Assembly: GCF_901873365.1 (NCBI RefSeq)
Contig: NZ_CABFLM010000048.1
Span: 1-35,110 of the forward strand
From: an uncultured Aggregatibacter sp.
GTDB lineage: Bacteria; Pseudomonadota; Gammaproteobacteria; Enterobacterales; Pasteurellaceae
Direction of reading: 5' to 3'
Length of the DNA: 35,110 bases
The notes under the pieces are model-generated. The model worked only from the letters and a program-made list of their open reading frames with translations, ran no database searches and was not told the origin of the DNA. Shown one piece after another: positions 1-7,822 of this stretch (position 1 is the stretch's first letter; each line of letters opens with the position of its first letter). The position numbers and the translations under genes were made by a program.

Positions 1-1
1 G

Positions 2-859
2 TTATTAGATCATGTCACCAGTGGTGCAAAATGTACCGTGGGTTGTATTGAAGTGCCACGCTCCGAGGCCCATGAATTTGGCGTGATGGCGGTCAACGAA
101 AATCTGAAAGTGAAAGCATTTGTAGAAAAACCGAAAGATCCGCCTGCCATGGTGGGCAAACCGGAGACTTCATTGGCATCCATGGGGATCTATGTGTTTA
201 ATGCCGATTATCTTTATGAAATGCTAAATAAAGAAGTGAACACGCCTTGCACCTCTCATGACTTTGGTAAAGACGTATTGCCGAAATGTTTGGAAGAAGG
301 CACGTTATACGCCCATCCGTTTAGTCGTTCCTGCATGGGACGTAACACGGAAGGCGATATTTATTGGCGCGATGTGGGGACATTAGACAGCTTCTGGCAA
401 TCGAATATCGACTTGGTGTCTGAACATCCGCAATTAGATATTTATGACCAAACTTGGCCGATTCGTGGTAACCCGGTGCAAGCCTATCCGTCTAAATTCT
501 TTTATAAAAATGCCAATGTTAAGCCGGTGGATAACTCCCTTATCGGCGGTGGTTGTGTCATTACCGATGCATCAATCAGCTATTCTGTGTTATTTGATCG
601 GATTAAAATTAACGAAGGTTCTGTGATTGATCATTCTGTGATCTTGCCTGAAGTGACAATTGGCAAAAATTGCATATTGAAACATTGTATCGTGGATCGT
701 CATTGTGTCATTCCGGACGGTATGCAAATTGGCGTGGACCGTGAATTGGACAGTAAACGTTTCCGTATCAGTTCAACCGGCAAAGTGATTTTAGTCACAC
801 CGTCTATGTTGAAAAAATTAGAAGGACAAGATGTGTTCTCGGAAGAACATTTAGACTAA
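2..859 (+). CDS. glgC: Glucose-1-phosphate adenylyltransferase, 5'-truncated by window edge
   Basis: This is the C-terminal two thirds of ADP-glucose pyrophosphorylase, which makes ADP-glucose from ATP and glucose-1-phosphate, the committed step of bacterial glycogen synthesis. The frame is open from base 2, so the start lies outside the window; the GTG at 38 is internal. Visible family blocks include EFGVMAV, the sugar-phosphate-binding stretch FVEKP, SLASMGIYVF, SHDFGKD, YWRDVGT, and a C-terminal left-handed beta-helix part with hexapeptide-like repeats (GGGCVIT, LPEVTIGKNC, CVIPDGMQIG). It aligns over its whole length with what I know of E. coli GlgC. It lies 229 bp upstream of glgA on the same strand, as in other glg operons. 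The stop is followed at once by a DNA uptake word and a string of hairpins. Confidence 0.96.
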   Translation, partial: LLDHVTSGAKCTVGCIEVPRSEAHEFGVMAVNENLKVKAFVEKPKDPPAMVGKPETSLASMGIYVFNADYLYEMLNKEVNTPCTSHDFGKDVLPKCLEEGTLYAHPFSRSCMGRNTEGDIYWRDVGTLDSFWQSNIDLVSEHPQLDIYDQTWPIRGNPVQAYPSKFFYKNANVKPVDNSLIGGGCVITDASISYSVLFDRIKINEGSVIDHSVILPEVTIGKNCILKHCIVDRHCVIPDGMQIGVDRELDSKRFRISSTGKVILVTPSMLKKLEGQDVFSEEHLD

Positions 860-863
860 CGTG

Positions 864-965
864 AAAGTGCGGTCTGTTTTCAACACGTTTTGATTTTTAC
901 TCGCTCCTTCGGAGCCGTTGGCAAAGCCAACGTTCAAAATCCTTTGGATTTTGTGGCCGCACTTT
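864..965. repeat. USS-bounded cassette of tandem short hairpins between glgC and glgA
   Basis: A stretch of about 100 bp begins with AAAGTGCGGT (864-873) and ends with the near-inverted copy GCCGCACTTT (956-965, one mismatch). Inside are three hairpins packed almost end to end, each with a 3-nt loop: GCTCC-ttc-GGAGC (903-915), CGTTGGC-aaa-GCCAACG (916-932) and CAAAATCC-ttt-GGATTTTG (935-953). The layout looks like a small mobile or repetitive element with uptake words as its ends. It lies in the glgC-glgA spacer and could affect transcript stability or termination. Confidence 0.6.
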
Positions 966-978
966 AAGAAGGCAAATG

Positions 979-1045
979 CAGGCGCAAGCGTCTTCGCTTG
1001 TGCCTGTAACAGAATTGTTTATAACGGCACGCGTTAGAAAACGCG
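979..1045. repeat. Two further hairpins upstream of glgA
   Basis: CAGGCGCAAGCG (979-990) pairs with CGCTTGTGCCTG (995-1006): 12 positions with one G-T wobble around a 4-nt loop. A second stem, CGCGTT (1030-1035) with AACGCG (1040-1045), follows 23 bp later. Neither has a T-tract, so they do not look like simple intrinsic terminators. With the three hairpins before them they make five stems in about 145 bp of leader DNA before glgA. Confidence 0.6.
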
Positions 1046-1088
1046 CGTCATCTTCGGTGCCATTTTGGTACCATATTAGGTAAATAAA

Positions 1089-2528
1089 ATGAAAGTATTG
1101 CACGTTTGCTCGGAGTTATATCCTTTACTGAAAACCGGCGGATTAGCCGATGTGATGGGGGCATTGCCCTTTGCTCAAAAAGAAATCGGCATTGATGCGC
1201 GTATTTTGTTGCCGGCGTATCCGGCGATTGTGACGGGCATTCCAAATACGTCAGTTGTTGCGGAATGGGATAATTTTGCCGGTCATATCGTTTTGCGCTA
1301 TGGCGAATATAACGGTGTCGGCGTTTATCTTATTGATGCACCGCACTTATATGCCCGTGAAGGCAATCCGTATCATGATGGCTATTACAATGATTATGGC
1401 GATAATTATAAACGTTTTGCATTATTAGGCTGGGTGGGGGCGGAGTTGTCCACCGGATTAGATTACTGGTGGCGCGCTGACGTGGTTCATGCCCATGACT
1501 GGCATGCCGGTTTAACGGCAGCCTATTTATTTAATAAAGGTCGTCCGGCAAAATCGGTTTTCACCATTCATAATTTGGCGTATCAAGGTCAATTTGATTA
1601 TCGCCATTTATTTGAAATCGGCTTGCCACACAGTATGTTCCATGTGGATGGATTAGAGTTGTTTGGGCAAATTTCTTACTTAAAAGCCGGGCTCTATTAT
1701 TCAGATGCCGTGACAGCCGTTAGTCCGACTTATGCGAAAGAAATTACCACACCGGAATTTGCTTATGGCTTACAAGGCTTACTTTCCACCCTTGATCATG
1801 AAGGGCGCTTGGTGGGCATTCTAAATGGCGTTGACGAAAAAATTTGGCATCCGATGAACGATCAGTACATTCAACATAGTTACAAGTTGAAATACATGGG
1901 TGGCAAAACGAAAAACAAAGCGGATCTACAAGCTTATTTCAATCTTCCACAACAATCTGATGCGCTATTGTTTGTTATGGTGACTCGTTTAACGGAACAA
2001 AAAGGCGTTGATTTATTGCTAGAAAGCGCCGATGAAATCGTTAAACAAGGCGGACAGTTAGCAATTCTTGGCTCAGGCGCACCGCACTTAGAAGCCGGTA
2101 TTCGTCAATTAGCGGAAACTTATCCGCAAAATATTGCCGTTAAAATTGGCTACGATGAAGCGTTATCACATCTCATGGTTGCCGGTGGCGATGTCATTTT
2201 AGTGCCAAGCCGTTTTGAACCTTGCGGTTTAACACAGCTTTACGGCTTAAAATACGGTACGTTACCTTTAGTTCGTGCAACGGGTGGTTTGGCGGATACG
2301 GTGGTCAATAGCACAGCGGAAAATATTCAAGCTCGAACAGCAACCGGATTTGTCTTTAGTCATGCGACGGCGGATGATTTGCGCCAAGCGTTACAAACGG
2401 CATTTGCTTTATGGAAAAAACAACGTTTATGGACAACGGTCCGTGTAACTGCAATGGAACAAGATTTCAGTTGGCAAATCTCTGCAACCCACTACCAACA
2501 TTTATATCAACGAATTTTATCTCATTAA
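1089..2528 (+). CDS. glgA: Glycogen synthase (ADP-glucose type)
   Basis: Cytoplasmic GT5-family glycosyltransferase that adds glucose from ADP-glucose to growing alpha-1,4-glucan chains. The protein is 479 residues, about the length of E. coli GlgA. The N-terminal ADP-glucose-binding motif KTGGLADV starts at K15. Further blocks are HAHDWHAGL, TIHNLAYQG, NGVDEKIWHP, VTRLTEQKG, and the C-terminal signature PSRFEPCGLTQLYGL with ATGGLADTV, which holds the catalytic glutamate. The ATG at 1089 starts directly on the expected N-terminus, MKVLHVCSELYPL. It follows glgC on the same strand, separated by the hairpin-rich spacer, so it may be co-transcribed or separately controlled. A strong terminator follows 10 bp after the stop. 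Confidence 0.98.
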   Translation: MKVLHVCSELYPLLKTGGLADVMGALPFAQKEIGIDARILLPAYPAIVTGIPNTSVVAEWDNFAGHIVLRYGEYNGVGVYLIDAPHLYAREGNPYHDGYYNDYGDNYKRFALLGWVGAELSTGLDYWWRADVVHAHDWHAGLTAAYLFNKGRPAKSVFTIHNLAYQGQFDYRHLFEIGLPHSMFHVDGLELFGQISYLKAGLYYSDAVTAVSPTYAKEITTPEFAYGLQGLLSTLDHEGRLVGILNGVDEKIWHPMNDQYIQHSYKLKYMGGKTKNKADLQAYFNLPQQSDALLFVMVTRLTEQKGVDLLLESADEIVKQGGQLAILGSGAPHLEAGIRQLAETYPQNIAVKIGYDEALSHLMVAGGDVILVPSRFEPCGLTQLYGLKYGTLPLVRATGGLADTVVNSTAENIQARTATGFVFSHATADDLRQALQTAFALWKKQRLWTTVRVTAMEQDFSWQISATHYQHLYQRILSH

Positions 2529-2538
2529 TAAAATACTT

Positions 2539-2593
2539 ATCTTCTGCGTAGCGTTAAAACACACTTTACGCAGAAGATTGTTGTTGTTTTTTT
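2539..2593 (+). terminator. Intrinsic terminator after glgA
   Basis: A perfect 12-bp stem, ATCTTCTGCGTA (2539-2550) with TACGCAGAAGAT (2567-2578), is followed by a T-rich run ending in seven T (2587-2593). It should separate the glgCA transcript from glgP, which then needs its own promoter or read-through. Confidence 0.85.
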
Positions 2594-2645
2594 ATCTTGA
2601 ATGATTAAAATTCATCCGCTTTTCATTTACTGAGGATGTTTTCTT

Positions 2646-5111
2646 ATGATAATGGATAATTTTGATTCTCCATTCCTGTACAATCGACCTGAAGTCAATG
2701 TTGATTCATTGAAAAAAACGATTGTTTATAAACTGATTTTTTTAATTGGTCGTTCTCCTAAAGAGGCGAGCCAACGAGATTGGCTCAATGCCACGTTATA
2801 CGCGGTGCGGGATTTCGTTACTGAAGGTTGGATCACTACCGCGCGTGAAGCCAGAGCTGAAGACGCACGCCGTGTTTATTATTTATCAATGGAATTTCTG
2901 ATTGGTCGTACGTTATCCAATGCCATGATTGCAGAAGGATTGTACGACATCGCTAAAGAAGCCCTTTCCGAATTAAACGTTGATTTAGAAGAAATTATTG
3001 AAAAAGAAGTGGATCCGGGCTTAGGTAACGGTGGGTTAGGTCGTTTAGCCGCCTGTTTCATGGATTCTATTGCCACCTTAGGCTTACCGGGCATGGGCTA
3101 CGGTATTCGTTATGAATACGGTATGTTCCGTCAAAAAATTGAAGACGGACAACAAGTTGAACGCCCGGATGCCTGGTTAGAAAAAGGCGCGCCTTGGGAA
3201 TTTATTCGTCCGTCTAAACGTTTCACCGTTTCTTTCGGTGGTAACATTCATTTTGAAGGCAAAAAATGTATCTGGAATAAAGGCGAAGAAGTGACCGCAC
3301 TTGCTTATGACCAAGTGATTCCGGGCTATCAAAATGACTCTGCCGCCACATTACGTTTGTGGGCAGCTCATGCCGGCGAACTGTTTAACTTAGAAGATTT
3401 TAACCGCGGTCAACACATTGCGGCGGTGGAAAGCCGTGCTTCCATTAAGAATCTTTCCCGTGTGCTTTATCCGGATGATTCCACTTGGAACGGTCGCGAA
3501 TTACGTTTGCGTCAAGAATATTTCTTGGTTTCTGCGTCATTGCAAGACATTATCCGCCGTCATAAACGCACGCATAGCAGCTTGGAAAATTTAGCGGATA
3601 AAGTGGCAATTCATTTAAATGATACTCACCCGGCATTAGCCATTCCTGAGTTAATGCGCATTTTAATTGATGAAGAAGGCTTTTCATGGCAGAAAGCCTG
3701 GGATATGACCCGTCGTATTTTCTCTTATACATGTCACACCTTGATGTCTGAAGCCTTGGAAACCTGGCCGGTGGAAATGATGGCGAAAATCTTACCGCGT
3801 CATTTACAGATGATTTTTGAAATTAACGATCATTTCTTGGAATACGTCAAAACCTACATCACTACCGACCTGGATTTCATTCGTCGCGTTTCTTTAATCG
3901 AAGAAGGGTATCAGCGCAAGGTGCGCATGGGGTGGTTATCCGTGGTGGGTTCGCACAAAGTCAATGGTGTGGCGGCAATTCATTCTGATTTAATGGTGAC
4001 GTCGACTTTTGCAGATTTCGCGCGTATTTATCCGGAACGTTTCACTAACGTGACTAATGGTATTACCCCGCGTCGTTGGCTTGCTGTGGCAAACCCACAA
4101 TTAGCGTCGTTGTTTGATAAATATATCGGTTCTGATTGGCGTTGTGATTTAAGCCAAATCGAAAAATTAAAACAATACGCGCATGAAGCGGATTTCAAAC
4201 ACGCTATTGCGGATATTAAATTTGCAAATAAAGTGAAATTGGCAAATTACGTGAAGAAAACATTAGACATTGATCTGGATCCCCATGCGTTATTTGACGT
4301 TCAAGTCAAACGTATTCACGAATATAAACGTCAAATTTTGAACGTGTTGCATATTATTGCCCGTTACAACGCCATGTTAGAGCATCCGGAAAAAGATTGG
4401 CAACCTCGCGTGTTTATCTTAGCCGGTAAAGCAGCATCGGCGTATTACGCAGCGAAACAAACCATCCATTTAATTAATGATGTTGCCAATGTCATCAATA
4501 ACGATGCCCGTTTGGGTGGCCGCTTAAAAGTGGTCTTTATCCCGAACTACAGCGTCAGTTTAGCTCAATTGATCATTCCGGCGGCAGATATTTCTGAACA
4601 AATTTCTTTGGCGGGCACGGAAGCCTCCGGTACTAGTAACATGAAATTTGCGTTAAATGGTGCCTTAACCTTGGGGACATTAGATGGGGCAAACGTAGAA
4701 ATTTTGGAACATGTCGGCAAAGACCACATCTTTATTTTCGGTAATACCGTAGAACAAGTCGAGAAGTTACGTCGCGATGGCTACTGTCCATTTAATTTCT
4801 ATCAAGAAGATGCCGAACTAAGAAATGTTGTTGATCAAATCATTAACGGTCGTTTCTCCGAAAACGATCCGAACCGTTATCAACAACTATTACAGGGTTT
4901 ACAATATCACGATTTCTACCAAGCCTTTGCTGATTTCCGCAGCTATGTAGAGACCCAAAAATGGGTGGATGAAAAATATAAAAATCGTGATGCGTGGATT
5001 GACAGCACGATTCAAAATATCGTCAACATGGGTTATTTCTCTTCCGACCGTACCATTAAGGAATACGCGGAAAATATTTGGCACATTGAGCCATTAAATC
5101 TCGAGAAATAA
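2646..5111 (+). CDS. glgP: Glycogen/maltodextrin phosphorylase
   Basis: GT35-family phosphorylase, which releases glucose-1-phosphate from the non-reducing ends of glycogen using orthophosphate and pyridoxal phosphate. The 821 residues match the family length. Visible blocks: YYLSMEFLIGRTL, GNGGLGRLAACFMDS, the catalytic-site stretch HLNDTHPALAIPELMR, TNVTNGITPRRW, VKRIHEYKRQ, and EASGTSNMKFALNGALTLGT, whose lysine is the PLP Schiff-base residue. The start is ATG 2646 or ATG 2652; GAGGA at 2632-2636 fits both. The glycogen context favours GlgP over MalP, but the sequence alone does not settle the preferred substrate. It lies downstream of glgA on the same strand, between two strong terminators, so it is probably a separate transcription unit. 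Confidence 0.97.
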   Translation: MIMDNFDSPFLYNRPEVNVDSLKKTIVYKLIFLIGRSPKEASQRDWLNATLYAVRDFVTEGWITTAREARAEDARRVYYLSMEFLIGRTLSNAMIAEGLYDIAKEALSELNVDLEEIIEKEVDPGLGNGGLGRLAACFMDSIATLGLPGMGYGIRYEYGMFRQKIEDGQQVERPDAWLEKGAPWEFIRPSKRFTVSFGGNIHFEGKKCIWNKGEEVTALAYDQVIPGYQNDSAATLRLWAAHAGELFNLEDFNRGQHIAAVESRASIKNLSRVLYPDDSTWNGRELRLRQEYFLVSASLQDIIRRHKRTHSSLENLADKVAIHLNDTHPALAIPELMRILIDEEGFSWQKAWDMTRRIFSYTCHTLMSEALETWPVEMMAKILPRHLQMIFEINDHFLEYVKTYITTDLDFIRRVSLIEEGYQRKVRMGWLSVVGSHKVNGVAAIHSDLMVTSTFADFARIYPERFTNVTNGITPRRWLAVANPQLASLFDKYIGSDWRCDLSQIEKLKQYAHEADFKHAIADIKFANKVKLANYVKKTLDIDLDPHALFDVQVKRIHEYKRQILNVLHIIARYNAMLEHPEKDWQPRVFILAGKAASAYYAAKQTIHLINDVANVINNDARLGGRLKVVFIPNYSVSLAQLIIPAADISEQISLAGTEASGTSNMKFALNGALTLGTLDGANVEILEHVGKDHIFIFGNTVEQVEKLRRDGYCPFNFYQEDAELRNVVDQIINGRFSENDPNRYQQLLQGLQYHDFYQAFADFRSYVETQKWVDEKYKNRDAWIDSTIQNIVNMGYFSSDRTIKEYAENIWHIEPLNLEK

Positions 5112-5125
5112 TTTCCGATAAAAAG

Positions 5126-5159
5126 AAACCCCATTCGAATCTGAATGGGGTTTTGTTTT
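5126..5159 (+). terminator. Intrinsic terminator after glgP
   Basis: An 11-bp stem, AAACCCCATTC (5126-5136) with GAATGGGGTTT (5143-5153), has a 6-nt loop and a T-rich tail to 5159. It starts 14 bp after the glgP stop. The flanking A-run gives it some capacity to end minus-strand transcripts from the convergent glycosylase gene too. Confidence 0.85.
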
Positions 5160-5176
5160 ACATTCGCAAAACACGC

Positions 5177-5587
5177 CTAAAACACACCGCACTTATTTGG
5201 TGCAAATGGCTGATGTGCTGTAAATCTTGCTTTTTTTGGCATTCGTTCTTGAATCCTTTGGCGATTTATTTCAAGTGCTGCATCGGTCGGCTGATAATCA
5301 AGCCAAAGTTCAGGTGAGGAGGGCAGTGCTTCAGGCCAAATATATTGAACCTTAAAACCACGCGCTTTACATTCCGTATGTAATTCATCATATCGCCTTT
5401 TCAAAAACGCCATTTTATTAAAGAAAAATCTCACATGGCCTTCACCTAATTTATATTCCTCCGGTTGCCCTTTTAAGTGAAATTTACCTTTGGCGACAGC
5501 ATTCGGAATGCGTGTCAGTTCGCGGTGTTCCGCCAATAAATGCTGATCGCATAGCTCTGTAGGTGGAATCAGATTAATTCGAGTCAT
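5177..5587 (-). CDS. Pyrimidine-dimer DNA glycosylase, T4 endonuclease V type
   Basis: Small base-excision enzyme (Pyr_excise family) that cuts the 5' glycosyl bond of cyclobutane pyrimidine dimers and nicks the abasic site. The protein is 136 residues; T4 DenV is 138. The start MTRINL matches T4 endonuclease V, where processing exposes Thr2 as the catalytic amine. Glu23, the other catalytic residue, is present in AEHRELTR, together with Arg3, Arg22 and Arg26. The GHVRFFFNKMAFLKRR block matches the T4 sequence GHVTFFYDKLEFLRKR. A GGAAG ribosome site lies about 7 nt before the ATG. It sits 38 bp downstream of mnmC on the same strand, so the two may be co-transcribed. Its C-terminal codons carry a USS (5186-5194). 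A phage-type repair enzyme in a chromosome suggests old lateral transfer. Confidence 0.9.
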   Translation of the reverse strand: MTRINLIPPTELCDQHLLAEHRELTRIPNAVAKGKFHLKGQPEEYKLGEGHVRFFFNKMAFLKRRYDELHTECKARGFKVQYIWPEALPSSPELWLDYQPTDAALEINRQRIQERMPKKARFTAHQPFAPNKCGVF

Positions 5588-5625
5588 AATGATACTTCCA
5601 AGTATAAAAGTTAAAAATCATTGTA

Positions 5626-7650
5626 TTAAGACGATAAATTCTCAATCGACGTGCCTTTCAGTAATTTACGCATCCAACTGCGATTGGCAGATAGGTGGTG
5701 AATAAGGTCTTCGCTGAGCGGAAGTGGTTCGTTGTAGATTAACGAAGCGAGTGTTTCGCCCAATATCGGGGCAGAGGTTAAGCCGCGTGAACCCAGTGCG
5801 CCGATGAGATATAAATTCGGATATACGGCAGCCGGTGGAATGGGTTGTTTGCGACGGCGTAAGTTGAACAAATTTTTATAATCCACGCATTGCTGTTCAA
5901 AATTCGGCACATTGCCTACCATTGGAATACGATCCCGCACGGCGCAACGCACGCCAATTCGCGCCAGATTGGTAGACGTATCCATCTCTTTTACCCAAGG
6001 CATACCCTCTAGGTTCTTTTGGATTTTTTCCTGATTTTCCCGTTGTTCCTGTTCGCTAAAGGTGCGGTCAGCGCAATCCCGCACATGGCTGGCGCCAATG
6101 CAATGGGTGGTTTTCGCCTGATCGGCAGGGGTGAGGTAGCCGTCATAACAGAGCACAGATTTCAGTTTTAGCAGATGTTCTGACGTGGAAATTTGGCTGA
6201 CTTGCCCGCGCACGGCATAAAGCGGTAGTGACTGTGTTTGAGGAAATTCATGTAGTTGATGCCCGTTGGCGAGGACGACGATTTGATGATGGAACCTGTC
6301 GTTTTCAGCATTTGTCACCAGCCAGCCGTTTTTTTGTGGGGAAAGTGCGGTCACTTTTTGCGACGTTTTTATACTGAGTCCGCGCCGCTGCAAATAAGCG
6401 AATAGATTCTGCACAAATTGTTGTGGCGCAAGCCATCCGCCCTGTGGAATGAATCCGCCACCACAAGGCAACGGGAGACCGACTTTATCGCTTAATTCTG
6501 CTTGGTTTAGGTTGTTATAAATACCTTCAGGTAGCTGAAGTTGCGAAACTTTCTGTAATTTGACCGCACTTTTTTCGTTATAGCCACACAGTGCCACACC
6601 ACAAAATTCATGTTCAAATTCAATGAGGTTTTTGGTGTTGCGTAATTGTTGTAAGCCATAGGCAAAAGCCTGTATGTAAAAGCGAATGTTGCGTTCATCA
6701 TCATCGCTCAGTTGCGGATAAAACGCCCCTTGCTTATTGCCGGATGCGTTCATCGCCGGCTGTGGATCTTTGCAATAAAGGGTGACGTTCGCGCCACGTT
6801 GCATTAAGGCGAGTGCGGTAAATAAGGAGGCGATGCCGCCACCCACAATGGCAACATCCGCCACACCTTCAAACTTGGCAGGTTGTGGCAGATACCACGG
6901 AGTGAAAAGTGCGGTGGGTTTTTCAAGTGTTTTTTCACCCACCAAGCATTCACGTTTTTTACCGTAACCTTTGCGCTTTTGCACGCTGAAACCGGCATTT
7001 TCCAAGCCTTTGCGTACCGCACTTGCCGCCGTAAAGGTAGCGAATGTGCCTTGCGGTTTGGTATAACGGTACATTTGCGTATAAAGCGCGTCATTCCACA
7101 TATCGGGGTTTTTACTTGGGGCAAATCCGTCTAAAAACCACACATCAATTTTGTCACGCATATAATCGCCAAGCTGTGGCAAATTGTCGTGAATATCACC
7201 AAACCAAAGATCGAGTGTGGTTTCCTCAAAATGAAAACGATAGCAACCTTCAATCGGGTCTAGCCAATGTGCCTGTAATTGTGCCGTGAGGGCGCTAAAT
7301 TGCGGGTAATGTTGATGGGCAAGCGTTAATACTTCCCGTGTTAATGGATACTTTTCGAAGGAAATAAAAAATAGTCGTTGTAATGTTGCCTGTGGAAATT
7401 GTTGGCGAAATTCCCGAAAAAGCGTGGTGACCGCCAAAAAATTGAGCCCTGTACCAAAGCCGGTTTCAGCAATAATAAAATACGCTTGTTCATGTTTTAG
7501 CCAACGTTGCCATAGCTGATTGCCTTGTTGGAAAACGTAGCGGCTTTCTTCCAAACCGTCTTGGTTAGAAAAATAAACATCGTCAAATTGGTCGGAAATG
7601 GGCGTATTTTCTTGATTAAAATGAATCTCGGCATGAGTCACTAAGCGCAT
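5626..7650 (-). CDS. mnmC: Bifunctional tRNA mnm5s2U34 biosynthesis protein MnmC
   Basis: Fused enzyme that finishes 5-methylaminomethyl-2-thiouridine at the wobble position of certain tRNAs. The C-terminal FAD oxidoreductase removes the carboxymethyl group and the N-terminal SAM methyltransferase then methylates the amine. The protein is 674 residues, against 668 in E. coli as I recall it. The methyltransferase part (about 1-240) shows DDVYFSNQDGLEESRYVF, the SAM loop AETGFGTGLNFL, and DVWFLDGFAPSKNPDMW. The FAD part starts near residue 265 with the Rossmann motif VAIVGGGIAS and ends with GALGSRGLTSAPILGE. Four USS words lie in the coding sequence, so this gene is rich in uptake signals. It is divergent from fabB. 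An AAGGA lies 11 nt before the chosen ATG. Confidence 0.97.
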   Translation of the reverse strand: MRLVTHAEIHFNQENTPISDQFDDVYFSNQDGLEESRYVFQQGNQLWQRWLKHEQAYFIIAETGFGTGLNFLAVTTLFREFRQQFPQATLQRLFFISFEKYPLTREVLTLAHQHYPQFSALTAQLQAHWLDPIEGCYRFHFEETTLDLWFGDIHDNLPQLGDYMRDKIDVWFLDGFAPSKNPDMWNDALYTQMYRYTKPQGTFATFTAASAVRKGLENAGFSVQKRKGYGKKRECLVGEKTLEKPTALFTPWYLPQPAKFEGVADVAIVGGGIASLFTALALMQRGANVTLYCKDPQPAMNASGNKQGAFYPQLSDDDERNIRFYIQAFAYGLQQLRNTKNLIEFEHEFCGVALCGYNEKSAVKLQKVSQLQLPEGIYNNLNQAELSDKVGLPLPCGGGFIPQGGWLAPQQFVQNLFAYLQRRGLSIKTSQKVTALSPQKNGWLVTNAENDRFHHQIVVLANGHQLHEFPQTQSLPLYAVRGQVSQISTSEHLLKLKSVLCYDGYLTPADQAKTTHCIGASHVRDCADRTFSEQEQRENQEKIQKNLEGMPWVKEMDTSTNLARIGVRCAVRDRIPMVGNVPNFEQQCVDYKNLFNLRRRKQPIPPAAVYPNLYLIGALGSRGLTSAPILGETLASLIYNEPLPLSEDLIHHLSANRSWMRKLLKGTSIENLSS

Positions 7651-7709
7651 TGGGCGTGATTTCCTTTCGTTGCTTTTGAGGTGTCTAATATAATACGCCT
7701 AATTGCCCT

Positions 7710-7726
7710 AACTGGTCGAACGTTAT
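7710..7726. promoter_or_regulatory. Candidate FadR operator upstream of fabB
   Basis: The 17-bp stretch starting AACTGGTC at 7710 matches the left half of the FadR operator as I know it (AACTGGTCnGACCAGTT); the right half is degenerate. FadR activates fabB in E. coli, so the position before fabB gives support. It ends 9 bp before a possible -35, TTGCAA (7736-7741), which suits activation. A perfect TATAAT (7724-7729) overlaps the right half, so repression of a second promoter is also possible. Confidence 0.4.
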
Positions 7727-7822
7727 AATTAATGCTTGCAATATTTTGATTTCATAGTAAATTGCGTTCAGCTAACAAATGTAAGTCGAAAATCAATTTC
7801 CCAACTCATTAAGGAATAACGA

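Noticed and set aside
38..859. GTG at 38 as the glgC start
   Set aside because: The frame and GlgC homology continue upstream to base 2; the gene is cut by the window edge.
897..1103. Minus-strand ORF of 68 codons in the glgC-glgA spacer
   Set aside because: Made of the hairpin repeats and overlapping the glgA start; no ribosome site or family features.
6804..7289. Overlapping ORFs on both strands within mnmC
   Set aside because: Shadow frames of mnmC, which has clear domain motifs throughout.
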